64,000 nucleotides of DNA, from positions 1 through 64,000 of the forward strand of contig NZ_FOCN01000009.1 of the NCBI RefSeq assembly GCF_900110125.1, read 5' to 3'. The notes beneath the pieces are model-generated. The model was not told the origin of the DNA, searched no databases, and saw nothing but the letters and a program-made list of their open reading frames with translations. Every line of letters begins with the position of its first letter. The first letter of the stretch is position 1. A program made the position numbers and the translations under genes. This DNA is from Cryobacterium luteum (GTDB lineage: Bacteria; Actinomycetota; Actinomycetes; Actinomycetales; Microbacteriaceae). Below, piece by piece: positions 8,593 to 15,634 of this stretch.

Positions 8593-9776
8593 CAGACACG
8601 CTCCAAAATGAGGGCCGAGCCCTGGCCGACGCCGACGCACATGGTGGCGAGGCCGTGCTGGGCGTTTTCCCGCTCCATGCGGGCGAGCAGGGTGACGACG
8701 AGGCGAGCTCCGCTCGACCCGAGCGGATGCCCGAGGGCGATAGCGCCGCCGTCGCGGTTGACGATTTCTTCGTCGAGGCCGAGGCGACGGATGCAGGCGA
8801 TGGACTGGGTGGCGAAGGCTTCGTTGAGTTCGATGGCGCCGAGGTCGGTGATGGCGAGGCCGCTGCGCTCGAGGGCGCGTTGGGTGGCCGCGACCGGGCC
8901 GAGGCCCATGATCTCCGGGGCCAGGCCGACGCTGGCACCGACGACGATGCGGGCGCGCGGCGTGAGGCCGTACTTCTCCACGGCCTCGCCGCTCGCTACG
9001 AGAATCGCCGACGCACCATCGTTGAGCGAGCTCGCGTTGCCGGCCGTAACGACGGAGCCGCCGGCGACGATGGGGCGGAGGGCGGCGAGGCCTTCGAGGG
9101 TGGTGTCGCGGCGCAGGCCCTCGTCGACGAGCACCTCGCCCTTTTGGGTGGGAACGCCGACGATCTCGTCGACGAAGTGGCCGGCGTCGATGGCGGCGGC
9201 GGCGCGCTGATGGCTGCGCAGGGCGAAGGCATCCGCTTCGGCGCGGGTGATGCCGTCGAGCCGGGCGACCTCTTCGGCTGTCTCCGACATGGAAAAGGTG
9301 GCTTTGTCGCGGGCGGCCAGTTTGGGGTTCACGAAGCGCCAGCCGATGGAGGTGTCGAACTGGGCGCCGGGCTTGGCCCAGGCTCGATCGGGTTTGGCCT
9401 GCACCCAGGGGGCGCGGGTCATCGATTCGACGCCGCCAGCGACCATCAGATCGGCGTCGCCGGCCCGGATAGCCTGGGCGGCCATGGTGATCGCTGACAT
9501 TCCCGAGGCGCACAACCGGTTGACGGTGATGCCGGGCACGTGGTCGGGCAGTCCGGCGAGCAGCCCGGCCATGCGGGCCACGTTGCGGTTGTCTTCGCCG
9601 GCCTGGGTGGCGGCGCCGAAGATGATCTCCTCGATCAGGCCAGGGTCGATGCCCGCGCGGCGCACGGCCTCACCGACCACGAGTGCGGCGAGGTCATCGG
9701 GACGAACCGAAGCCAGCGCCCCGCCGTAACGACCTACGGGGGTGCGTGCTCCTCCAACGAGGTAGGCCTCAGCCAT
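8592..9776 (-). CDS. Acetyl-CoA acyltransferase (thiolase)
   Basis: A 394-residue thiolase. The acyl-accepting Cys is in NRLCASGMSAI (about residue 90), GGVESMTRAPW follows, and the catalytic His/Cys region is GGAIALGHPLGSSGARLV with ATMCVGVGQGSALI near the C-terminus. It cleaves 3-oxoacyl-CoA; next to the PaaZ-like and PaaH-like enzymes it fits PaaJ/PcaF (3-oxoadipyl-CoA thiolase). The start at 9776 has AGGAGA upstream; the upstream ATG at 9809 has no such site. It is the first gene of the operon, and a TetR/PaaR-like palindrome lies 50-71 bases before the start. Confidence 0.87.
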   Translation of the reverse strand: MAEAYLVGGARTPVGRYGGALASVRPDDLAALVVGEAVRRAGIDPGLIEEIIFGAATQAGEDNRNVARMAGLLAGLPDHVPGITVNRLCASGMSAITMAAQAIRAGDADLMVAGGVESMTRAPWVQAKPDRAWAKPGAQFDTSIGWRFVNPKLAARDKATFSMSETAEEVARLDGITRAEADAFALRSHQRAAAAIDAGHFVDEIVGVPTQKGEVLVDEGLRRDTTLEGLAALRPIVAGGSVVTAGNASSLNDGASAILVASGEAVEKYGLTPRARIVVGASVGLAPEIMGLGPVAATQRALERSGLAITDLGAIELNEAFATQSIACIRRLGLDEEIVNRDGGAIALGHPLGSSGARLVVTLLARMERENAQHGLATMCVGVGQGSALILERV

Positions 9777-9825
9777 GTTCTCTCCTGACGACGGTGTCTG
9801 CGCGGGCATGCGGGAACGACTCGAA

Positions 9826-9847
9826 ACTTACCGACCGTTCGGAAAGT
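9826..9847. promoter_or_regulatory. PaaR/TetR-like operator before the thiolase operon
   Basis: ACTTACCGA (9826-9834), spacer CCGT, TCGGAAAGT (9839-9847): nine-base arms with one mismatch. The core ACCGACCGTTCGG resembles sites bound by TetR-family regulators of phenylacetate or fatty-acid degradation in actinobacteria (recalled family knowledge). No TetR gene of that kind lies next to the operon, so a distant regulator is implied. Confidence 0.6.
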
Positions 9848-9901
9848 AATTCTGACAGATGCGGGCCGGTTCGCACAACCCGCTGGCGCCTGAGTACGCA
9901 A

Positions 9902-9931
9902 AAGGGCACCCGCCGATTAGCGGGTGCCCTT
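9902..9931 (-). terminator. Intrinsic terminator of the DEAD-box helicase gene
   Basis: AAGGGCACCCGC (9902-9913) and GCGGGTGCCCTT (9920-9931) form a perfect 12-bp stem with a 6-base loop. On the minus strand the stem runs directly into TTTTGCG. It sits 28 bases after the helicase stop. Confidence 0.85.
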
Positions 9932-9958
9932 ACTGAGGCGTACTACTGCGAGCGGATG

Positions 9959-12151
9959 CTAGATGTTGGCGAGTTCCCGCACAGCCGCGTCACCGGGGGT
10001 GGCGGAGGTGTAGCTCGCATCGATCTCGGCACGGTCGAGCAGCTCGTCCATGCGGCGCTTGCGCTGCTTGGGAATGAGCGTGACGACGGTTCCGGTCTTG
10101 CCCGCGCGGCCGGTACGGCCCGCACGGTGCAGGTAGGTCTTGTATTCGTCGGGGGCGTCGGCCTGGATGACCAGGTCGATGTCGTCGACGTGGATTCCGC
10201 GAGCCGCGACATCCGTTGCGACGAGCACGTTGACCCGGCCGCTCGTCAGCATCTGCAGGTTGCGGGTTCGACGAGCCTGGTTGAGGTCACCGTGCAGGCT
10301 GGTGGCCTTGACTCCGGCGTCTTCGAGCTGGTCGGCGAGCTGCTCAGCGTAAGCACGGGTACGGCTGAAGATGAGCGTCTTGCCCTCGCGGTTGACGAGT
10401 TCTTCGATGATGCGGCCCTTGTCGCGGTGCTCGATGACGAGTACGCGGTGGTCGATCGTGGAGGAGGCCTGGTCTTCACCGGCGACCTCGTGCACGGCCG
10501 GGTTGGTCAGGAATTCCTTGACCAGCGAGGCAACACCCTTGTCGAGGGTCGCAGAGAAGAGCAGCTTCTGGCCGCCGGCCTTGGTCTGGCGCAGGATGCG
10601 CTGGACCGGCTCGAGGAACCCGAGGTCGCACATGTAGTCGGCCTCGTCGAGCACGGTGACGACGACTTCACTCAGGTCGAGGCGACCCTGGTCGATGAGG
10701 TCTTCAATGCGGCCCGCGGTGCCGATGATGATGTCGACGCCGCGCTGGAGGGCGCTGACCTGACGGTACTGCGGAACTCCGCCGTAGATCTGGGTGGTGA
10801 AGAGGCCGACGCTGCGGGCGATGGGCTGCACGGTGCGGTCGATCTGCAGCGCGAGCTCACGGGTCGGTGCCAGGATGAGTGCGCGGGGCTTGCGGGCCAT
10901 CTTGCGGTCCTTGGCGCCGTTGTTCTCCATGAGCTTTTCGACGAGGGGAGCACCGAAGGCGATGGTCTTACCGGATCCGGTCTTGCCGCGGCCGAGCACG
11001 TCGCGCCCGGCGAGCACGTCGGGGATGGTCGCAGCCTGGATCGGGAACGGTGACGGAGCGCCGAGGGCGGCGAGTTCGCGCACAATGTTCTCGCCAAGGC
11101 CCAGGTCGCCGAAGGTCACACCGACGACATCGGAGGCCGTCGTCGCGATGGCTTCGAGGCGCTCCAGTACGACATCATCGCCGCCAGCAAAGCTCGGCTT
11201 GGCGCCGTTTTCGCTGCGCTTCGGGTAGAACTTGCTGTCGCCATCGCTCGGACGGTCGTTGCCGAAGTCGCGGCGCGGCGGGCGGTCGTCGTTGGAGCGA
11301 CGCGGGGCGCGGTCTTCGAAGCTGCGGGCCGGGCGGTCACCGTAGGAGGGACGCTCGGTGCGGGGAGCACTATTACGGTCTCCATACGAGGGACGTTCGG
11401 TGCGAGCCGGACGGTCGTTGTTGTAGGCCGGACGATCGGTGCGCGGGGCACGGTCGCCGTAGGAGGGACGCTCGGTACGGGGAGCGCTGTTGCGGTCGCC
11501 ATACGACGGGCGGTCGTTGTTGTAAGCCGGACGATCAGTGCGTGGGGCACGGTCACCATAGTTGGGACGCTCGGTGCGCGGGGCACCGTTGCGGTCGCCA
11601 TAAGACGGACGCTCCGTGCGCGCCGGACGGTCATTGTTGTACGCGGGGCGATCGGTGCGCGGTGCACGGTCACCATAAGAGGGACGCTCGGTACGGGGAG
11701 CACTGTTGCGGTCGCCATACGACGGACGGTCGTTGTTGTAAGCCGGACGATCAGTACGAGGGGCACGGTCACCATAGGAGGGACGTTCCGTACGAGCCGG
11801 ACGGTCGTTGTTGTACGACGGGCGGTCTGTGCGGGGACGGTCGTTGTTGTAGGCCGGGCGTTCATTGCGCTCGCTGTTGGTGCGGCCGCCGTTTTCGGGG
11901 CGAACGGAACGCGAGCCGTAGGCCGGGCGTTCGCTTGAGGGGCGCTCGTTTGCACGCGCGGCACGCTCGTCGGCGTTCCAGCGCTGCTTCTTGGGGGCAC
12001 TCTCATCGGCGCGGTAGCCACGGTGTCCGGGGCTCTTGCTGCCGGCGTTGTTGGAGCCGCCGTGGCCCGATCCGCCCTTGGAGGCGTACTTGGGATCGAA
12101 GTTCTTACCGCCGCGACCGACGGGGGAGTTGTGCGAATTGCCTTGAGGCAT
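9959..12151 (-). CDS. DEAD-box RNA helicase with long low-complexity N-terminal repeats
   Basis: A 730-residue ATP-dependent RNA helicase, probably a cold-shock/ribosome-assembly or RNA-decay helicase. The core starts near residue 340: Q motif ending PFPIQ (Q372), Walker A GKTGSGKT (389-396), PTREL (429-433), TAGR, DEAD (502-505), SAT (533-535) and the C-terminal HRAGRTGRAGKTG. Unusually, the disordered basic tail precedes the core: residues 66-305 are alternating repeats such as RTDRPAYNNDRP and RTERPSYGDRNSAP, rich in Arg, Asp, Asn and Tyr. Such tails commonly bind RNA and can drive condensation (inference). The ATG at 12151 opens MPQGNSHNSPVGRGGKNFDP. It diverges from the GNAT gene across 259 bases in which I see no other gene. 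Confidence 0.9.
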   Translation of the reverse strand: MPQGNSHNSPVGRGGKNFDPKYASKGGSGHGGSNNAGSKSPGHRGYRADESAPKKQRWNADERAARANERPSSERPAYGSRSVRPENGGRTNSERNERPAYNNDRPRTDRPSYNNDRPARTERPSYGDRAPRTDRPAYNNDRPSYGDRNSAPRTERPSYGDRAPRTDRPAYNNDRPARTERPSYGDRNGAPRTERPNYGDRAPRTDRPAYNNDRPSYGDRNSAPRTERPSYGDRAPRTDRPAYNNDRPARTERPSYGDRNSAPRTERPSYGDRPARSFEDRAPRRSNDDRPPRRDFGNDRPSDGDSKFYPKRSENGAKPSFAGGDDVVLERLEAIATTASDVVGVTFGDLGLGENIVRELAALGAPSPFPIQAATIPDVLAGRDVLGRGKTGSGKTIAFGAPLVEKLMENNGAKDRKMARKPRALILAPTRELALQIDRTVQPIARSVGLFTTQIYGGVPQYRQVSALQRGVDIIIGTAGRIEDLIDQGRLDLSEVVVTVLDEADYMCDLGFLEPVQRILRQTKAGGQKLLFSATLDKGVASLVKEFLTNPAVHEVAGEDQASSTIDHRVLVIEHRDKGRIIEELVNREGKTLIFSRTRAYAEQLADQLEDAGVKATSLHGDLNQARRTRNLQMLTSGRVNVLVATDVAARGIHVDDIDLVIQADAPDEYKTYLHRAGRTGRAGKTGTVVTLIPKQRKRRMDELLDRAEIDASYTSATPGDAAVRELANI
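11327..11860 (-). repeat. In-frame repeats encoding the RTDRPAYNNDRP/RTERPSYGDR tail
   Basis: Imperfect in-frame repeats within the helicase gene, with units of about 33-39 codons (RTDRPAYNNDRP, then RTERPSYGDR, then NSAP or NGAP). The copies are nearly identical at the DNA level, so the copy number is likely to vary between strains and to be difficult for short-read assembly. Confidence 0.8.
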
Positions 12152-12410
12152 AAAAATTTCTCTGGGTTGTGTTCAGTACATGGCAGAACAACATCGCACA
12201 CGCGACGTAACTGAGAACCCGAGCAATCTTGGTCGGGGCCGTTCACATACAGTGATTTTTCACCAGCGGATTACTGGGAAACCGGCCCAACTTGACTTAC
12301 AAACCCATCCGCGCACAGCACGGTGTCAAGAGCCGACTTGTCTACGCTACCGGAAGCTTGCTGAAAAGTCACGCAGAAGGGTGCACATTGCCTCGCCCTA
12401 TTCTGGAGAC

Positions 12411-12875
12411 ATGACCATTTCGATCAGTATCGAGCCGCCCCGGCAGACCGACGTCGCCGAACTGCTGGCCGCCGGTACCGTCTTCGCGCATTCGCTCTAC
12501 CCGGTGGAGAACACCTTTCTGCTCAGCACCGACGAACTGGAACGAGCCGGCGTCGCCGTGTACGTGGCCCGCGACGAGCACGGCACCGCCTGCGGCATGG
12601 CCGCCCTGGTGCCGCTGCGCTCCCTTGAGCACGCCGCCGAGCTGAAACGGCTGTTCGTACACCCGGCTGCTCGTGGGCGTGGCGTCGCCGGCCGCCTGCT
12701 CGACCGCATCGAAGCGGATGCCGCCGAACGCGGCATCCGCTCTCTCGCGTTGGAAACCGGCACGCTGCAGCACGCGGCCATGGCGCTGTACCGCGGTCGC
12801 GGCTATGAGCAGATCGAGCTGTTCGGCCAGTACATCGGCGAAGAGCTCAGCGTCTGCTTCGCCAAGAGCCTGTAA
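12411..12875 (+). CDS. GNAT-family N-acetyltransferase
   Basis: A 154-residue GCN5-related acetyltransferase. The acetyl-CoA binding motif A is LKRLFVHPAARGRGVAGRLL (about residues 79-98), with the R/GxGxA-type loop ARGRGVAG; motif B follows in SLALETGTLQHAAMALYRGRGY. The substrate cannot be deduced; homologues often acetylate small amines or protein N-termini. An open frame begins at 12180, but the ATG at 12411 matches the family N-terminus. GGAG lies only 2 bases before it, and TATTCT ends 6 bases upstream, so the mRNA may be leaderless. Confidence 0.8.
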   Translation: MTISISIEPPRQTDVAELLAAGTVFAHSLYPVENTFLLSTDELERAGVAVYVARDEHGTACGMAALVPLRSLEHAAELKRLFVHPAARGRGVAGRLLDRIEADAAERGIRSLALETGTLQHAAMALYRGRGYEQIELFGQYIGEELSVCFAKSL

Positions 12876-13031
12876 CTCAGGCGGCACCCTCGAGCAGCCA
12901 GGCCGGGAACGCCGAGCGGCTGCGCAACGGTCGCGGCCCGTGTTGGAGAAGTTGGCACGGGTTTCAACACCTGCCAGCCTCCGGCAGGCGTGCCGCGACG
13001 CTCCGCGAGTTCAACGCGGTCGACCGCCGAC
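12876..13031. other. Convergent intergenic region with inverted repeats
   Basis: No gene is visible. GTGTTG (12940-12945) can pair with CAACAC (12965-12970), and CCTGCC pairs with GGCAGG at about 12971-12987. These are possible terminator hairpins for the convergent GNAT and IclR genes; neither has a T-run. Confidence 0.4.
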
Positions 13032-13799
13032 TTAGCCCGGCCGGCCGCCGATCCGGCGGGACAGCTCGGCCGCGGTCACCGCCACGGCTGCGGCGAGCGC
13101 CGGCCAGCGATCCACGTCGAACCGATCGTTCGCGAAGGTCACGGCGATGGCGGCGGCCGGCCAGCCGGCATGGTCCCGCACCGCGAGCGCGACCGAGGCG
13201 ATGCCGGGCGTGATCTCACCGTTCTCGGTGGCGTAAGCATCCGTTCGCGCGCGATCGAGCACGGCCCGCAGCTCGAGCCTCGTGCGCGGGCCACGGCCGT
13301 CGCGTTGCTCGAGCGCCGCCTGACTCGGGTAGAGCGCACGCAATTGCGCGGCGGGCAGGCCGGCAAGCATAGCGCGACCGCTGGCCGTAAGGTGGGCGGG
13401 CAGTCGCACCCCCACGTCGGAGACGAGGGAGGGGCGGTGCGCGGCGCGTTCCTCAACCAGGTAGATCACATCGCGCCCGTGCAGCACGACGAGGTGAGCG
13501 CTCTCCCCCAACCGGTCGACGAGTTGCGCGATCAGGGGGCGGCCGAGCCGGGAGAGCGGTTCCTGCCGGCTGAACCCGGAACTCAACTCGAACGCGGCGA
13601 TGCCGAGGCCGTAGCGGTGTTCCTCGGGCAGGTGCACCACGAAACCCTCAGCCACGAGACAGTCGAGCAGTTGGTACACGGTCGAGCGCGGCAGGCCCAG
13701 GGAGCTGGCCAGCGTGGCCGCCGGAACCGGTCCGCGCTGGGCGGCCTGATGCATCAGCACCCGCAGCGTGTTCTGCGCGGCCGGAACCTTCGAAGCCAT
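13032..13799 (-). CDS. IclR-family transcriptional regulator, likely controlling hutH
   Basis: A 255-residue IclR-type regulator. The N-terminal winged helix (about 1-65) contains PAATLASSLGLPRSTVYQLL as the helix-turn-helix and ends HRYGLGIAAFEL. The effector-binding domain carries SAHLVVLHGRDVIYL and LPAHLTASGRAMLAGLP, the usual IclR signature. It diverges from hutH across 111 bases that contain a perfect 7-bp-arm palindrome, so it probably controls hutH in response to histidine or urocanate (inference from position). IclR proteins can repress or activate; the sequence does not decide which. Confidence 0.85.
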   Translation of the reverse strand: MASKVPAAQNTLRVLMHQAAQRGPVPAATLASSLGLPRSTVYQLLDCLVAEGFVVHLPEEHRYGLGIAAFELSSGFSRQEPLSRLGRPLIAQLVDRLGESAHLVVLHGRDVIYLVEERAAHRPSLVSDVGVRLPAHLTASGRAMLAGLPAAQLRALYPSQAALEQRDGRGPRTRLELRAVLDRARTDAYATENGEITPGIASVALAVRDHAGWPAAAIAVTFANDRFDVDRWPALAAAVAVTAAELSRRIGGRPG

Positions 13800-13839
13800 C
13801 CTGTCCCTTCAGCCAGCGGGCATTCAGAGCGGATGCCGG

Positions 13840-13857
13840 TGTCCGGTATCCCGGACA
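13840..13857. promoter_or_regulatory. Operator-like palindrome in the IclR-hutH intergenic region
   Basis: TGTCCGG (13840-13846), TATC, CCGGACA (13851-13857): a perfect palindrome, 41 bases upstream of the IclR start and 54 bases upstream of the hutH start. It is the strongest symmetry in the divergent promoter region and the best candidate for the IclR-family operator. Confidence 0.65.
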
Positions 13858-13910
13858 TCGTTCAGCGTATCGCCCTGTCGCGGGAGACCGCGAGGGTGTG
13901 CACTCGAAGC

Positions 13911-15506
13911 ATGACCCTCGCGACCGCCTCCAGCACATCCGCGCACGACTCGAGCGAGGCATCCGCTGTCACGGCGAGTGTCGTCGTCGGTACCATCGCA
14001 CTCTCCTTTACCGACGTGATCGCCGTCGCCCGGCACAACGCGCGCGTCACCCTCGACCCGGCGAGTCTCGGCGAGGTCGCGGCGACTCGCACGATCATCG
14101 ATGCCCTCGCGTCGGACACCGAGCCGCACTACGGCATCTCTACCGGGTTCGGTGCCCTCGCGACGACGTTCATCACGCCCGATCGCCGTGCCCAGCTGCA
14201 AGCGAGCCTGGTGCGCTCGCACGCCGCCGGCAGCGGGCCCGAGGTGGAACGGGAGGTCGTGCGCGCCCTCATGCTGCTGCGGCTGAGTACCCTGATGACC
14301 GGTCGAACCGGCGTGCGGCCGGCCACCGCCGAGACCTACGCGGCCGTACTGAACGCACAGATCACCCCGGTGGTGCACGAATACGGCTCGCTCGGCTGCT
14401 CGGGCGACCTCGCCCCGCTCGCGCATTGCGCCCTCGTCGTCATGGGCGAAGGCCAGGCGCGCGACCGGGCGGGCAGACTGACCAACGGCGGCGATGCCCT
14501 GGCCGCAGCCGGAATCACCCCGGTCGTACTCGCCGAGAAAGAGGGCCTCGCCCTGATCAACGGCACCGACGGCATGCTCGGCATGCTTGTACTCGCCCTC
14601 GACGACCTGGCCAACCTGCTGGTGACTGCCGATATCGCCGCGGCGATGAGCGTCGAAGCCCTGCTCGGAACGGATGCTGTCTTCGCGGCCGACCTGCAGC
14701 AGCTGCGGCCCCAGCTCGGCCAGGCCGACAGCGCCGCCAACCTGCGCCGACTGCTCGCCGGCTCCGGCGTGCTGGCGAGTCACGCCGGTCCAGAGGACAC
14801 GTCGGTACAGGACGCCTACTCCCTGCGCTGCGCCCCGCAGGTGCACGGTGCCGCGCGCGACACTGCCGCCCACGCCACACTCGTCGCCGGCCGTGAACTG
14901 GCCAGCGCCATCGACAATCCGGTCGTCACCGTCGACGGTCGGGTGATGTCCAACGGTAATTTTCACGGTGCCCCACTCGGCTATGTGCTCGATTTTCTCG
15001 CCATCGCGTCAGCGGATGTCGCGAGCATGAGTGAGCGGCGCACCGACCGTCATCTCGACGCGAGTCGCAGCAAGGGGTTGCCGCCGTTTCTCGCCCACGA
15101 GGTTGGCGTGGACTCCGGGCTCATGATCGCGCAGTACACCGCCGCCGGCATCGTGTCGGAACTCAAACGACTCGCCGCGCCGGCCTCCGTTGATTCGATC
15201 CCCTCCTCGGCGATGCAGGAGGACCACGTGTCGATGGGCTGGCACGCCGCCCGCAAACTGCGCCGCTCACTCGACGGACTCGGCCGGGTGCTCGCGATCG
15301 AGATCATGACCGCGGCGCGTTCGCTCGATCTGCGCGCGCCGCTCACGCCGGCTGCGGCGACCGGAGCGGTGCGTGATCTCGTGCGCACCGTGGTTCCCGG
15401 ACCCGGGCACGACCGCTTTCTCTCCCCCGAAATCGAAGCGGTCGTGCAACTCGTGGCGTCGGGTGCGGTGCGGCACGCGGCGGGCACAGATCTGGCCTGG
15501 GGTTAG
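13911..15506 (+). CDS. hutH: Histidine ammonia-lyase
   Basis: A 531-residue histidine ammonia-lyase that converts L-histidine to urocanate and ammonia, the first step of the Hut pathway. Visible landmarks are HYGISTGFGALATT (about residues 73-86), the MIO-forming tripeptide in EYGSLGCSGDLAPLAHCA (Cys163-Ser164-Gly165), NGTDGMLGML, QDAYSLRCAPQVHGA and MSNGNFHGAPLGYVLDF. The MIO triad is Cys-Ser-Gly rather than the textbook Ala-Ser-Gly; from memory this is usual in actinobacterial HutH. The open frame runs upstream to 12990, but the ATG at 13911 gives the normal family length. Other hut genes (hutU, hutI) are not in the window, so hutH stands alone here with its IclR regulator. Confidence 0.93.
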   Translation: MTLATASSTSAHDSSEASAVTASVVVGTIALSFTDVIAVARHNARVTLDPASLGEVAATRTIIDALASDTEPHYGISTGFGALATTFITPDRRAQLQASLVRSHAAGSGPEVEREVVRALMLLRLSTLMTGRTGVRPATAETYAAVLNAQITPVVHEYGSLGCSGDLAPLAHCALVVMGEGQARDRAGRLTNGGDALAAAGITPVVLAEKEGLALINGTDGMLGMLVLALDDLANLLVTADIAAAMSVEALLGTDAVFAADLQQLRPQLGQADSAANLRRLLAGSGVLASHAGPEDTSVQDAYSLRCAPQVHGAARDTAAHATLVAGRELASAIDNPVVTVDGRVMSNGNFHGAPLGYVLDFLAIASADVASMSERRTDRHLDASRSKGLPPFLAHEVGVDSGLMIAQYTAAGIVSELKRLAAPASVDSIPSSAMQEDHVSMGWHAARKLRRSLDGLGRVLAIEIMTAARSLDLRAPLTPAAATGAVRDLVRTVVPGPGHDRFLSPEIEAVVQLVASGAVRHAAGTDLAWG

Positions 15507-15517
15507 CCGACCTTGTA

Positions 15518-15535
15518 GCGACCTTGATAGGTCGC
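15518..15535 (+). terminator. Hairpin after hutH
   Basis: GCGACCT (15518-15524), loop TGAT, AGGTCGC (15529-15535), a perfect 7-bp stem starting 11 bases past the hutH stop. Only a TTCG stretch follows, so termination may be weak. Confidence 0.55.
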
Positions 15536-15634
15536 TTCGCCCCGTTGTGACCCGTGCGGCGCCGTGCCATACTTGCGCCACGCCGGCCCATCCGAGCCGC
15601 GTAGCTCCATTACCCGAATGGAACAGGTCCCGCA

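Noticed and set aside
8593-9513. N-terminal part of a 604-codon frame ending with the 3-hydroxyacyl-CoA dehydrogenase
   Set aside because: The first 300 codons are Arg/Pro/Gly-rich shadow of the thiolase gene; the dehydrogenase itself starts at 8592 in a TGATG overlap.
12990-13910. Upstream 307 codons of the frame containing hutH
   Set aside because: They are antisense to the IclR gene; the HutH family start fits ATG 13911.
13824-14966. A 380-codon minus-strand frame opposite hutH
   Set aside because: Composition is typical of antisense shadow (Gly/Arg/His-rich), without family motifs.
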